Source: Fistularia commersonii (Eukaryota > Chordata > Actinopteri > Syngnathiformes > Fistulariidae). Taken from it: a DNA stretch of 64,000 bases. The notes below the pieces were generated by a model. That model made no database searches, had not been told where the DNA came from, and saw only the letters and a program-made list of their open reading frames with translations. Positions 23,961 through 38,359 of the stretch are shown here, piece after piece (positions within the stretch are counted from its first letter, which is position 1; each line of letters begins with the position of its first letter). Location of the stretch: the NCBI GenBank assembly GCA_037954325.1, contig JBBMNZ010000035.1, positions 3,266,501 to 3,330,500 on the forward strand. The letters run 5' to 3'. A program made the position numbers and the translations under genes.

Positions 23961-26530
23961 AAAATTTTCTATTATACTGTATTCTATTGTACTTCTTTTC
24001 TATTGTACTCCAAGCTACCACTCCAACTGAATGGGGAGGGCAGAATTATAATGATAATTATATTATTCTTCAATCACAGGGCCACAAAAAGGGACATCCG
24101 ACCATTCACCTTCTCATCCTACAATGTACAGTCGTCAATGACGACATGTGTTCACATGTGACGACATGAAAACGACCTACTTCCCCTCTGCACCGCAGGG
24201 TCGGTGCAACATTCGACGCTCGTAGGCTCCGTACAAAGTCGCGAGGTCTCCCCCCATTTTCGTGCTCGCCTCTTCTTCGCGGCTCAGACTTCCAAATGAT
24301 TGGTATGCGTTTTTGCCTCCTCTGACCCCGGGATGCGGCGCCGCATCACATCACAAATCTGTCAGCGCCGCCCAAACAATCTACATAATGAAGATCATAT
24401 TCGAGATAAAGAGATTATTATTTTTTTTTGTCCCCCAACCTTCACTACCTGCTGTAATGCGAAGCTCAACCTCACACACACGGAAAAAGCTAATGAATGC
24501 AGATGTCGGCGTCAGCGCTAACGCGGCGTGTAGCACGAACGCGGACGAACAGGGACGCCGCGTCCAATCCCGGCTCAACACGCGTGTTTAAAGGGTTAAA
24601 GGAGATCTTCCCGAGCAGCGGATTGTGTCATTTCATCCCCTGCGCCTCGCCGCGGCCTCATATCGAGCCGGGACAACTGGATTTTCAGGGGAAGTGAGCC
24701 CACGAGAGCATGAGTAGGACTCTAGTGTGTGTGTGTGTGTGTGTGTGTGCGCTCATATACGTGCCCCGCGGCCGTTAGCATCTCATGTGTCTGCTTCTAT
24801 TTAATCATGCAGCACATTATAGTGGGCGATCGTCTCAAAACAGATAGCCCCGTCGACCTTGCAGACAGACATTTTATATCAGCTGACACACACACTAACA
24901 CAGACACACACACACAGCGGACTGTGCATATCCCGATGCATCCTGCAGCTCTGTGTAAATCTAGAGGCTCGGAGGTCGTTACACGCGTGTTGCGGTGCCG
25001 TGTATAAATCCTCAACCCAAGGTTTCGCCATCGAGAGCTGTCGGCGCTTGTGCGTGAGTTTCGTGACTTGGGAAAAAAAAAAAAAAAAAAAAGCGAGGGA
25101 CGAGAACAGATCTGATGGTCCGGATCAAAACAATGAATTAAAAATGATGAATGACGGGAAAAGCCTGGATTAGAGGCGGAAACTGGAGCTGAGCCGCCAT
25201 CTGAGCGCCATGAGGGGGCCTCCGTCTGCAGGGACGGGGCCACCATGTTAACTGGTGTCATCACTTCGCCGCGGCGACGCACTGCGCCGTAAATCTGACC
25301 AATCAGACGACAAAAAATCCACTGCATGAGTTACATATGTGTGTGTGTGTGTGTGTTGACAGAGCCATTTTGGATTCGGAAAACCGACGTTCCACGTCCC
25401 CCAAGCTGGGGTCTTTGTGAAATAAAAGATTTTTACAAGAGCAGGTATGAAGAAGAATTCAAGAATGGGGCCTTTTCAAAATAAAAGCCTTATAAGCCGC
25501 CAGGAATGTAAAGCAGTTCTGACAGTTGTTGGATTTAAAGGCCCCTAAAAACTAAAGCTTCTCTTTAACCAAATCAGTGGATTTAAATCTATTTTTATTT
25601 ACAGTTAAACCATCCCAGTGCCCCCAGAGCCTTGAATAAACACACATAAAACCTGAAATATTACAGCTGTAACGTTAGCGTAAAAAATAAAAATGTCATT
25701 TTCCAAAAACCCTGCAAACAGCAAAAACTGGAGATAAAAAACAAAACCCGTAAGTGGTTAACGCTGATTTCCCACCATTAGTGATGAATTAAATCTGTAA
25801 TGGTTTGAAATGATAATCACCCTGTAATTCACACGGGGGTCTTCATCGCCACGACAACCGCTGGGCTCGGGGGATGTTTATCATCCTAATGGGCTGCGGG
25901 GGATTTTTGCCCCGGAGGAAAGAAAAACCCGGGCCTTCCTCCCACGCCAGGCGCCGGTCCGGTGGGACGGCGAAAGCGGCGCGTGACCGAGTCCCATCCG
26001 TCTCACTTCATGCACGCTTGACATCGACGACGGCGAAGATTTGGGCCGTCGTCGCCCGGCAACCACGCTGCTGGCGCTCCATCCGTCTGTATGTTTATCC
26101 CCCCCTCCGAGTAGTTTAAATAACACAAGTTATGATAGCCAGGTGCGCTGCAATGGGAATAATTCTTTATTAATTCTCCATCTGGGTGGCGCTATGTAAC
26201 CCGGAACCAGGATGTGATTTTAAAAGTAACATTATTAATAGCCAATATAGCTAATGCTAATGCTAACGCTAACGCAGGAGGGCGGCGGTCGTGTCATGAC
26301 ATGACTCATGGAACTTGGTGAATTTTAAGGATAATAAAAATGAAATCAAATAAAAGCCAGAGATGCGACGACGGCCTGCCGAAGGGAGGACGGGGCGGGG
26401 AATCGATGCCGGCGGGGAAACCAAACAGGGCGGAAGATTCAATGAGCTACGATGTAAATCCCAGGGAGGCGGTGAAACAGAAAAATCCTGAGGAGCACAT
26501 TATGAGCGGCCGATGGGGGGTTGGGGTACA

Positions 26531-26562
<32 letters not shown>

Positions 26563-28409
26563 ACTGGAGAGCTAGGACATGATGAGAAAACCTGGAGAGA
26601 AACTTGAAACAAGACATAGAAGTCCATGTGGTCACACTTTACCTTTAATTCTTGAATTTACTGGCTCGTGATGCGTTCAGGGGATGAACGCGAGATGCGT
26701 TCGCTGCCTCAGCATCCATCCACCTCCTTGACCCCGTCCCTTCACCCCTCCTTATATGGAGGGGTGAGGGGACGGACGACACACACACAAGCACATATCC
26801 ATCCCAGCCACTTATACAATACTACAGTGAACTAACACATGTAGTACACGCACACACACACACCATCAGTACATTGTGTGTGCATGTGTATGTGTTTGTC
26901 ACCGCCTAAAGATATCCCAGAAACAACTGATGCTCGTTGATGATTTCCACAATCCTCCCCTGGTCCTCCAGGGGTTTCCACAGCAGGATTACCGTTAGCC
27001 CTCCAGTGTGATGCGTTCAAGTGGGAATCAGACAAACAGCAGGCCGGAGAGCGGGGAGGCCAGTCAGACAAGGATCTGCCTTGAAAGACTCTCAGTTTTA
27101 CATTCCGATCATCTAACTGTTTTCCTCCGCAGGTCAAAACCAATATTTGAGAACTATATTCTCCCACTGTGTGTGAACGCTTCTCGACTTTTCAGCCCGA
27201 GAGATGTTAGAGCTGTTTGGCGAATGTTAACCGAACAGCAAAAATCAAACAAATTTCCCTGCTTGTTTTCTCAAGAAATGTTTATCAAGAATAATGTATA
27301 TTCTCCACCCCCCCCTCCTCCCTCGAAGAACAAACTGATTTGCTTGCATAACCCAGTGAACTAATCATTTTACCTCCTTTAGGAAATATTGAAAACACCG
27401 AACTAATTAGAGCAAGTTTGAAAACCGAAGGGACAACAACACAAAGTACACAAACAACGGAGCTCAAACCAACGCGTCCGGCTTCCATTTGTTAGCCTGC
27501 ACCCTTAAGAATTCATATGCTGACACCCCAACGCCCCTTTCCAGCCCCTTTCCAGCCGCCTCGGCCTCAGAACTGACATCTGGGGCGGGAGGAAGAAAAG
27601 AAAAGTCCTTAATGAAGATTACTGGATTTGCATGAAGCAAAGCTGCACTGAGGCCAATTAAAAAAACAAGAAAAAGAAGAGGAGAGAAATATGTAAACAC
27701 ATTCCTGGGCGTTAGGGGGGTTAGCGTTAGCCTCACCTAGCTAAGGCTATGCCACACCCCCCTGCAGAGGAAAGCCCAAGTTTGAGGACCCCCCCCCCCC
27801 CACACACACACACACACATTGGGAGCTGTTCCATCAAACCCCCCCCCCCCCCCGCCACACACACACACACACACACCCTCGATAACTTCCTGTTGAGCCC
27901 ACAAACCATGCAAAGCAGCTAGCGCTGTTAGCAACCCTGCTGTTGGACCCGGCGAAATAGCAGTAGCATGACAAAACCACAGGAAATGCCACTGATTTTT
28001 ATGTATTATCGTGAAGCTGCTGCTGCGGCTCATCGTGCCTGTGCACGAGGCGGCGTGCATGAGACAGCAGGTTGCGGGGCGGTTTAATTAACCCTGTTCA
28101 CGAAGCAATGGCCGCCGTAAAAAAAGATCTACTGTCATTGCTGAGAGGCTCATTATGTCTCTACAACAGAGGGATGTATGAGGAGGACAAGAAGGGCGAT
28201 GAACCCAGGGACACCTATAACACACACACACATACACACACACACACATACACCTGAATACCAGTGGGACAAATGTCAGGAGTGTGTGTGCCGCTGTATA
28301 TCATAACCAAACTGACCCTGCAAGCTGCCTGTCATGCATGATGAAGACGCATCCGCTAAACACCTCCTGACACACTCCGTCACACCTGTGACAGCTGCAA
28401 ACATGAGGG

Positions 28410-28411
<2 letters not shown>

Positions 28412-28458
<47 letters not shown>
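28412..28458 (+). repeat. (CA)n microsatellite
   Basis: About 23 CA units, in the non-coding stretch upstream of gcgr. Confidence 0.95.
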
Positions 28459-28460
<2 letters not shown>

Positions 28461-28570
28461 TACAGACAGAGGCAATAAAAGTTCTTAACACTAACTCAAG
28501 AAAATTAAAGGACCTAAACATGGAATGTGGTTGCAGGCTGGAGGCAATAAAACATTATCTGCATCTATGG

Positions 28571-28607
<37 letters not shown>

Positions 28608-28841
28608 CGCACTCAAGTGCTGCTATCGGAAAGAATGTGGAACTATCGAGGCACCCACATGACCAACAGTACATGAAAGTAACACGCTGGCCGTTCTCAT
28701 GGAAACCCATTGAATTCCACTGAATATTATTATTTTTTATTTCCGAAAAATGAGAATCTGCGATGAAGAAGCTTCCGGATCCGTCTGGCAACCCAGGGGA
28801 GAACGCCAGATGGATATGCACACCTCCAAAGCCAGGTGTGT

Positions 28842-28872
<31 letters not shown>

Positions 28873-28957
28873 GAGAGGGAGGGGCTCATGTGACTTGGAG
28901 TTAACTGACCTTATAATTAGAAATGAATAATCTCAGACCTGTTGTCTACTGCGCCCC

Positions 28958-29009
<52 letters not shown>

Positions 29010-29049
29010 CGTGACAGAAAAGAGGTTTCAGTTTAGGAAAAATACAGTT

Positions 29050-29250
29050 ATGACTTTGGAGCCAATCACAGCTGAGGCTGGAGAAAGAGGCGGGGCTTAA
29101 CCCAGACAGGTCAGCTGTCAATCAAACAGAGACACCCATCCATTCATGGGCAACAAAGCTGTTTTTTTAGACTATGGGACGAGGACGGAGAACTCGGAGA
29201 GAATCCAGGGAGGAGAACATGGAGAGAACCCTGTCAGAATCGAACCGTCG
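29050..29250 (+). repeat. Dispersed fish repeat, fairly complete copy
   Basis: GCCAATCACAGCTGAGGCTGG, GAGGCGGGGCTTAACCCAGA, CAGGTCAGCTGTCAATCAAA, CATCCATTCATGGGCAA, then GGAGAATCCAGGGAGGAGAA. This is the order of the very common fish repeat that ends in the GGAGAGAACCCACGCAGG-type segment. Confidence 0.65.
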
Positions 29251-31942
29251 AGATAGAAGACAAAGAATACGACTTCCGCTCGTGTTTCTTTGTGGTCTGA
29301 GGCGCTAAGCATCAATGGAGACGTGGAGAACGTGACGCAAATTACGAGTGAGGTCACCGGCGCTCTGCTCACACACTCGGCCTTGAGAGCGGAACTGCAC
29401 GCCGACTGCCAGCTGACGCGTCGCCTTGGCAACGATGCATTAAACAGCACCTCCGCGGCAAGAGGCACCTTTACCTCAGCGCGAGCACGGCACTGCCGGG
29501 TTCTATTCACATTATCGCCTTTCAGGAAGTTCTTCTTTGCAATAATCAATTTACAAGCGCCGACGATGATACGAACCAAAGCGCTCTTATTCTGAAATAC
29601 GGCATTGACATCCTGACGCTTCGATTCAAACACCAGTGTTTTATGGAAAATTAACTTTTATGGGGCGGTAAAAAGCAAAAAAAAAAAATGCATCTTTCCA
29701 GTGACTTTCCAGTGCAGAGCAGCAACTTCCAATAAACACTTGAGACTTGAGACTATAATTGGTCTACGACTATATTCTGCTCATATGTCAAATTAAAATC
29801 CCGCTAGTAATCCGTTCCAGCCCCCCTGTTGTTTTTAAACAAGAAAAATGCACTTCATAAATAACAAATAGTGCATGAAAAATTAATAATGCATGATGAG
29901 AGTGGATTGGTCAAACAAAGATGAAGGCAACGACAGAGGAGGATGGGGGAGTTTTTCATTTTACCTCTATCACTTCACTTACTCGCTACATACTTAATAC
30001 TACAATATATTGCTTAATATACCTATGCTACACTTTATTGCTTCTTAGTGACGGAGCATCCAATGGCGCTCCTGTTTTTAAAATGATCAAACCGTCCCTG
30101 ACCTGCTTTGAAAGTCCGATGCCGTCTGCTGCACTAAATGTCTCCTGCCTCCTCACAGATGATGCTCTCCGTCACGGTGTCTCACCCACAACAACTTCTC
30201 CATCTCTTCATGGACAAGCTACTTATCGGCGGGCGTGAGTGTTTTTAAACAGCACTTAAACGCTCAGATCTGGGCTCGTATCAAATGGCAAAATTAAAAA
30301 AAGGAAAACGACCGAGTGATGGCTTGTATCTCTGAAAACTCCCAAGTTGATGCACTTGTCACGCAAGGTTCCCTCATGAGAGCAACCGGATGCTAACGGC
30401 TAAGATTGGGATATAATAACATTAAATAAACTGGGTGGCGCTGAAGGACGCGGGAGCTTCGCCGTGCCGGTTAAATAAAAAGGATTTAATTGAAACTGAA
30501 ATTTTTCAACCAGGACAAATAGCCTCACTTTGAGCCCCGTGCTAATTTTAAGGGTGAGGAGGGAGAAAGGGCGAGGGTGAGCGCTGATCCAGCTAAGTCG
30601 GTTTAATCTGGAGTAAATCTGCTAACACCGTTGCTGGCGTTTGCTGTAATCACTTAAACCCACGAACAGATGAAATTCCTCACCTTCGCCCCCCTCTCTC
30701 TCGCGGGGGTCCCCATCAGTGACGGGAAATCAGAACGACAACACTTTAAATATATCATCTGGGGTGTGTGTGTGTGTGTGTGTTTGGGTCTAGCCAGATG
30801 ACACACTCTGCGTCTGCTAAAGAAACATAATTAAATAACGCTGTTGAGGCTAAATAGACCCATATGTGACAAAGGCAGCTGAGGACGAAGGGCTTGATCT
30901 TTCGGTGTGTGTGGGAGTGTGCAATTGTGAGCATACCGAAACACACACACACACACACACACACTTAGAATCGGTGTGTCCCACTCCAGTTTTGCACCCT
31001 TTTAAGACAGTGTTACAGCAACAACATGCAAAAGAGTTGGTTCTGCCCAAGTCGCCTATGAAGGTTGTGTGTTCTCGTGTTAGCAGAACACATGCATAAC
31101 CGAAACGGTTAAGAACTGAAAGGGCTCAAAGCGCCAACGAGGGAGTTTTCAATTATCGCGTTTGATTAGGGCTGCGGGAGGGGTAACAGTGTGTGTGGAG
31201 TTTGCAGGCTAATTGACAGTTAGCATGAAGGATGGCCGTTCTCCTGACGCTGTGGGGGAAGCAGACGCTAGTAAACGCCCGTCAGATCGTCCTCTGACTT
31301 CAGCTGATGGATCCGTCTGAGGATTTTAACCCCCGACCCGTCCGCGTGTGACCTCTCGTGAAAATTAGAGGAAATACCTGATGAGAATTAAAATATCTTG
31401 AAGGTGTGAAGTGGCCAGTCTCTGCCCGCGGACTCCAAGGGGGACGGGTAGCAGCGGAGGCTAGCACAGCTAATGCCTTTAGATAAATACTCTCAGTGAA
31501 CCGTGCCGGGGGTCACGTGACCACGGCATCGGGTTCAATCGCATCCGACACAGCAAGCTGAGCTAATTTGAAATTTAAAAAAAAAAATCCACGTTCCGCC
31601 CACCAGCCAGATTATATATGAAGATGGCTTCATCTGATGCAGCCGACTGGTCACGTTCATCAACACGGGGGTTAATTTCTCTCCTACATCAGCATTAATA
31701 TTACATGACACACACACACACACAATTTTCCGCGAGAGCCTGCAGACTGATAATGTAATATTGCGAAATACACACAAACGCAACACCCATTAATGAAGTG
31801 TGTGTGTGTGCGTGCTGCAGTATATGATGGCAGCGCGCAGAGCTGATTTTATATGAGTTTGTTCTACTTAAAACAAAAATGTTTTAATATTGAACTTGCG
31901 GGCACTTAATTTCGGCTCCTGTTAATGCAGGTGGCAGTGACG

Positions 31943-31982
<40 letters not shown>

Positions 31983-34269
31983 TTTATCCAAGTCATTCAG
32001 GCAGTTCAGAAATTGTATTGACTACACCCTCAGGGAAAAGGGTGGGCATAAAAAGAAAAGAGCCCCAGAAATGAACCGTGCAGAATTGTACCACTTACGA
32101 CTGGTACTTTTGAGGCCTACACACACGCACGCATTAACACACACACACACACACACACACCATTAAGACTCCCACGGTGTATGAAGGTCGGTTTTCAGAC
32201 CTTCAGACTTGTGTTTGAATATAAAGGAGAGAGAAACTTTTCCTTGCGTGACCCCGATGATTCACCGTCACACAATGGAGCGGAGAGAAAAACCGCTACA
32301 CTTAAAAGGAAAAAGATTGCACGGGAAACGCGCACACACACACACAAACACACACACACAAACGCAAACACACGTGCACATGTTCCTGGATTGCGGTGCC
32401 ATGCGGCACAGAGCCACAAAACAGGAAGTAGCCGGTGCGTCTGCGGCAAAATTACGAACAAAAACAGAATGTTCTTTGCGAACACACGCAAAGAACCACA
32501 AACACACACAGACACAGACACACACACACAGACACACAAACACACACACACACACACCTCCACCCAACACAGTGGTGCCATGTGATTGGCTGTTGACGAG
32601 CAGCCAGACAGGCTAGTTCACAATGTACAACAGGCTAGCGTGGCGGCTAGCCTGATGCGAGAAGAATGTGGCGCCCTCTAGTGGACGGGAGGTCATATTT
32701 ATTTGTTTACATGTCAAAAAGTGACATATTTTTACACCGAGAGGATCTAAAGAGTGTCTTCAGCAGCTCCAGCCTGCCGGGGTGGACCTCCATCCACACA
32801 CACCTGCTCCGCCGTCAATCAGAAGCAGGGTCTCGGCCCTCGGCTCCAGCAGCCCGTCCACGTGCACGCCGGCGAGCGTGCCGCAGACAAACGCCAGAGG
32901 ACAAGGCGGAAGGAGACAATCTCTGCTGGAGGATTTCCCATCATCCACATCAGCCAGAGGGCATGCACGGCGCCAGGCAAGCATAAGTTTATCCGTGTGT
33001 GTGTGTGTGTGTGAGTGTGTATGCGAGGAGAGAGAGAAAAACAGCATCAGTTTGATCTGAACTCTCCCCTGTGGATTATTATGTCTTTTATACATTATTT
33101 GTTGTTTCTGAAGTGCATTTTTCCTACTTAAAAAACAAAAACAATGGGGCTGGAACGGCTTGATCGTGTTTCAAAGATCAAGATGGCGCCCGAGTCAAGA
33201 CCCTAACTTCCCCTTATCACCATCACCCTGCACACACACACATCCAACTCCCCTCTGATGACTCACGGCGGCGCCGTAATGGCTGACTTGGCGAAATAAC
33301 CAGTAGCCTGACAAGGGGACGCAGATTGATGGGATTATTTACTCCGGCCGCCGGTGAGATGATGTCCTCATCAAACGTGGCGGGAAGCAATTCAGGCGGG
33401 CCCGACCCGGCCCGTTCAGACCGGCAACCGCTCATAAATACCGTCCCGATCACCATCTACACCCTGAAATACACGAGGAAACTTCAGGAAGACGTTTAAT
33501 CTGCGGGAAACATCCGTTACCTCAATCTCACATTCATCCCGTCTGGCGGAGCATTACCCTCCCTTCTTGCTCCTTATCACGCTAAAAACGGATGGCGGCG
33601 TCATTTTCCCCTCGCTATTTTTTTTCGGGGAAACGTGTCGAGGCGCCGCGATGGAACCGGAGGTCATTTTTCCTTAAACACACCTCGGCGGTTTCTCAAA
33701 CCCGGTATCGCTCACCTTAATGGTTTTATAATAATGAAAAAAACCTTCTGTGATGAATGAGTGTGTGCATGCGTGTAAGTGTTTGCACGCGTGTATGTGT
33801 GTGAGTCTGCGTGCACTTGTGTGTGTGTGTGTGTGTGCAACAAACAGTATTCTCTTTGTTCTCTGTTAAAAAGAATTTCCTGGTTTGTTGTGATCATTCT
33901 TCTCATCTTTATCTGAATATTTCAAATGTAACTTTGATCCTGCAGGAAAGCAAAGTGTTCTTATTAGCATTTAGATAAACAGAGATTGTCTGTTCCTCTC
34001 CCCCTAAATCTACAGTCCAGAGACACAGAATATGCAGATTATCGAGGCAAATTAGGGCTGAGATTATGTCTGATAATATAATCAGTGCAGTTGCATCGCG
34101 GGAGCTTGATTCTTGGAGAAAAGGAGCAGACGTTTTACTGCGTTCGAATATCTCAGAGGCTGACTCGCGCATTTGAATGAACACACACACAGACACACAG
34201 GCGGTCGCTCGTTCTTTCCAGATCCGTGGCCCATGTCCGGAAGCGACCAGGAAAGCGACTCCTCGCCAT

Positions 34270-34302
<33 letters not shown>

Positions 34303-34446
34303 ACACGCACAAAAGGCTGAAACATTTGTCTGGAGGTGCTGAAGGACGTGGAGGGATGAGTGGCATCCCAGAGGACGAGTGTGTGTCCGTCTCTCCTTTC
34401 CACAGCCAACCTCTGTTTTCCACATAACAGTAGGTGAGCACATACA

Positions 34447-34487
<41 letters not shown>

Positions 34488-34553
34488 CTTGGAGGTGAAC
34501 GTCTGGCAACCTGACCTCTGACAGGACAGGGCCTTTAGAGTTCATTCCTTCAG

Positions 34554-34554
<1 letters not shown>

Positions 34555-34623
<69 letters not shown>

Positions 34624-34632
34624 GTGTGTGTG
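34555..34632 (+). repeat. Long (TG)n microsatellite
   Basis: About 39 TG units with a single TGCG interruption near 34619. Confidence 0.95.
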
Positions 34633-34741
34633 GTCATCTCACACTTCCTGTCTCCGGTGATGTGCGAGAGCGGCGAGCTCCTCTGCTTCTTTATGGTTCT
34701 GCTCGTTGCATCTGGAACATCACGGAGCTCAACCAGGCAAG

Positions 34742-34782
<41 letters not shown>

Positions 34783-35221
34783 TGCGTGCAGCAACGAAAG
34801 ATGCTAATTGACTGTTAGCAACGCAGCAGCCCGCCGAAAGCCGGCCTGTGAGCCCAGCGCGGCTCGCAGGAAGTCCAACTTTCAGATCATAAGAGGTGTT
34901 TGCTTCTCTGCTGAGGAACATCGTGCTAAAATCAAGCTAATCAGCTGGACTGGCTTACACTGAAAACATGGTGGTCATAATTAGCCTCTGCATGTAGAGA
35001 ATCTTAAACTCCTCAGGCTGGAACCTCAGTAGAAAATGTGTGTGTGTGTGTGGGGGGGGGGGGGCAGCGAGTGGCGAGTGTGTGAATGTTCATTAGAGAG
35101 CAGGGGGGAAGCTGGATGAAGGCAAACTGCTCGATGGTGTGGGATTACCCACGCCTGCAGAACAAAGAGCGCAGACACCATTGCAAACAAAGTCTGTCAA
35201 TCAGAGGGCCTGCACTGATCA

Positions 35222-35258
<37 letters not shown>

Positions 35259-35404
35259 GAATCCCACCATGGGTCAACAGATGAGGGATAGGGTGCTCTC
35301 CACTCCCCGGATTTTTTCTTTTTGCAGGGCGCCATAGAGGAGCAGAGGAGGAGACCCGGGATTGAATTAAGGAGCAGATCACAACTAAGCTGTGATATTG
35401 ACCG

Positions 35405-35435
<31 letters not shown>

Positions 35436-36264
35436 GGGGGGCTCAATTTCACGCTCCGGTAGAAAACACGTAAAGATATAGAGAGATCAGCGCCGGCGTT
35501 GGAAGACGGAGGGGTTGAGAAAGAGTTGTTATCAATGCCGAAGTGATGGCAGACACTTGAAAACAACGGGACTGTGTGTGTGAGTGCGTGTGTGTAAGAA
35601 ACGCTGGAGGTAAATCATCCGGTGCCGCGCGAAGAGGCCACGCGTTAGCGAGCAACCCATTCAGAGCAGGTGGCCCTCAAATCTGCACTCACTGGGATCA
35701 CGACCATCTGCGTCTTCATCCCCAGCCCTCCTCTTCCCCGGCCAGCGTGTCGGATATCTCAACAGAAAATGACCGCCGTCACAACACGCCGTTTAACTAC
35801 AAATGCACGGACCGCCGCGATGACCTCATCACCAGAGAGAGCCGTAATTGGCTGATGGGATGGGAAAAAAAATAAAAGAAGAAACGTGTCTGTTTGGGTG
35901 AGCGCTGGTGTTTGTGTGAACACAGCACGCCTCACACACACGTCCGGGTCACTGTTGATTCAATAAACAGTTTTGTTTATAGAGCAGGCCTTCACTTGCA
36001 TGCACACACCAACACACACACACACACACACACATACACACACTCTACCCCAAATGCAGAACATTCTTCGACCGCAATTTTCTCATTTCTCGCACAATCG
36101 CCGCCCCGAAGCTCGAAAATGGAAGCAGAAGGTTTGCGTGTGTGTTTGGGATCGACCGTCACTGAGCCGGGTTCTGCTACAAGAACCGGGTTCCACCGAC
36201 TCCCGTCGTGATCGCCGTCAAAGAACGTGAAAGTAAAATGGTTTGCGTAATCATCAGCAGATCC

Positions 36265-36480
36265 CTCCTGCATGGTTTCTCTCCAGGTTCTCCTGTCTGG
36301 GTTCTTCTCCGTCTTCCTCCCTCAGTCTGTTTGAGGTCCAGTGATTGACAGGTGACCCATCCAGGAGAAACCCCGCCTCTGGACCCAGGAACAGCTGGGA
36401 TTGGTCAATTCAGAGGCTTCAGTGACTGTTTTGGAGGAACCCGGAGAATCCGGAGAGAACCTTCATGCTTATGAGGCAAC
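36265..36480 (-). repeat. Dispersed fish repeat copy, minus orientation
   Basis: On the plus strand: TTCTCTCCAGGTTCTCCTG, GTCTTCCTCCCTCAGTC, GTGATTGACAGGTGACCCATC and AAACCCCGCCTC, the reverse complement order of the plus-oriented copies. Confidence 0.55.
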
Positions 36481-37838
36481 GGTTCTGACCTTCACCTATG
36501 GATGCCTCATGCAACAAAACACACACACACAAGCTGTGTAAGAGGTGATCTCTCGAGTGGGAGACGGTGTGTTTCGTCTCTCGGCCAGCCTTCGTTTCAG
36601 GAGGAGTTCTTCATCCCAACGTTTGCAGATGATTTGTCCTCCTCCTGGCTCTTCCTCAGAGAAAACCCTGGTGTGATCTCTGAGCCACAGCACCCTGGAG
36701 AGCTCCGTCTCGCTCCTCCTACCCGCCGCCTTTGCAGAGCCCCCCGAAGGCTAGCTTGCTTTAGCCGCGCCGCTAACCACGCGCTACACTTGCAGATAGC
36801 CGAGGCTCCGTCACAAAGGTTTGTCTTCAACCTTCTGAAGGAAACCGCCAGGTCTGCTTTACCCGCCTATTGTCTGGTCGATCGACCCCGGAGATGTTAT
36901 TTAACAATCATGTCCCAAAGTTAATGGAAAAAAAGCATTAGCTTATTTTTCTTTTGGCACACAAATCAGATTTGGGTTCATAACGCTAACAAAAAAGGAG
37001 GACTGCCTCGCATGTGCACGCTTGGAATATGGCGGGATGCACGAGAAGATGAAAAAGAAGAGAGAAAAGGGGGAGAACGGAGGCAGTAAAGAGTGTGTGT
37101 GTGTGTGTGTGTTCGTGTGTGTGTGTGTGTGGGCATCACTGCAGATGTAACTCTGAAAACAAGTTTCAGAAAGATTGCATTAATTCAGAGAGCGAGCAAC
37201 GTCGGCGACGGCCAATCAAATCAGCCCGTCTCTTCCATTTTAAGACAAAAAAAAAAAAAAACAATTTTCAAACGATTATCTAGAGGAGGAACCCGAGATG
37301 CAGAGCGTCTGGTGTGCAGAACTACATCTCGGCAGCGGGAGCCGGAGGGGTGGATGACATTTTTGATCAAAGTTATGGTTTAAAAAAATTCCCTATATCA
37401 GGCTCCGGCCATAAATTCCCATGACAACCTCGCAGGTTTTTAAATAATTGGACGAAAAGCAAAAATAAGGTTGAAAGAAAAACAAAACATTAGGTTTTGG
37501 GAAATTAGACTCCTTCGTGTGCATTAGCATAGCACGCCGGACGCCGCAAAGTGGCGGCGGCGGGCCGGAGGGGCCCGTAAAGGTCAACCAGAAGGTCAGC
37601 GCTCCAGGTGGGCAACACACACCCGATCAATACAAACAATCGGTGGCCGATCGGGAATCAGAGGATGGATAGGAGGGTTCCATTAAGAGCGTTGACCAAT
37701 CAACATTCAATATTATGATTGTAAACAGGAAATGACTGACCGGAAGTCCCTGTCACGGGCTCTGCACCGGACCACAAAAGTTCATAGATGGCGAGGGAAC
37801 GCATGATGAACAGAGTGAGAGAAGAAGAAAAAAAAGAA

Positions 37839-37842
37839 GTAG

Positions 37843-37874
<32 letters not shown>

Positions 37875-37886
37875 GAAGAAGAAAAA
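37839..37886 (+). repeat. (GAA)n run beside candidate first exon
   Basis: GAA units interrupted by GTA twice, lying just downstream (in the minus-strand sense) of the donor at 37896. Transcribed from the minus strand it is (TTC)n at the 5' end of an intron. Confidence 0.85.
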
Positions 37887-37896
37887 GTCACTTTAC

Positions 37897-38205
37897 CTGC
37901 GCGTCCGCGTCCCGACCTCCGCGTCGCTCATCTCCGGACCCGCTCCATCCGCGCCCGGGACCGAACACCGGAACCACGACCGGGGAAGGACAGGGAGCGT
38001 GGAGAAGGAAAGAAAGAGAGACAGAAAGAAAGGAAGACTTCACTCCTCCACCTCCTGTCCCCGGACTGTGGCGCTCCGTCCGTCCGTCCGTCCGTCCGTC
38101 CGTCCGCCGGCGTGCGTCGGTGCGGCTGAGGCGGAGCGCACTGCCGCCGGCGCGCTCGCTCTTACCAGCTCTTTCAAACCACACCGGAAGTACGGGGGCG
38201 ACTTC
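37897..38205 (-). promoter_or_regulatory. Candidate CpG promoter and 5' exon on minus strand
   Basis: The interval is CpG-dense, with a (CCGT)n run at 38076-38105 and two ETS-type sites (CCGGAAGT near 38184 and an AGGAAGT core near 38205). On the minus strand it ends in CGCAG|GTAAAG, a good donor at 37897/37896. The nearest minus-strand gene downstream that lacks an assigned promoter is gcgr, whose mammalian orthologue has a non-coding first exon, so this may be its distant promoter (inference). A short start MSDAEVGTRTR is open up to the donor, but no continuing exon was found. It could instead serve an unrecognised non-coding transcript. Confidence 0.4.
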
Positions 38206-38359
38206 CTGTGAATCTTTTCAAAATAAAAGTTTTTTTTTTTTTTTTTAATATTCTGTGTTTGTGTGTTTTAACTTCTCTGAACAATGACGTCATGGACCAA
38301 AGTGGAAATCAAATTCAGGACAAACTGATAAACTTGTAGGAAAAGGAGATGACTTATTA

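Noticed and set aside
26832..27167. 111-codon minus-strand ORF
   Set aside because: Overlaps dispersed-repeat-type sequence and a CA run; no family resemblance.
32195..34818. ORFs reading HTHTHT, CVCVCV or similar
   Set aside because: They are CA/TG microsatellites translated in open frames.
36502..36924. 140-codon plus-strand ORF
   Set aside because: No recognisable domain, no good splice context, and next to a dispersed repeat; nothing distinguishes it from chance.
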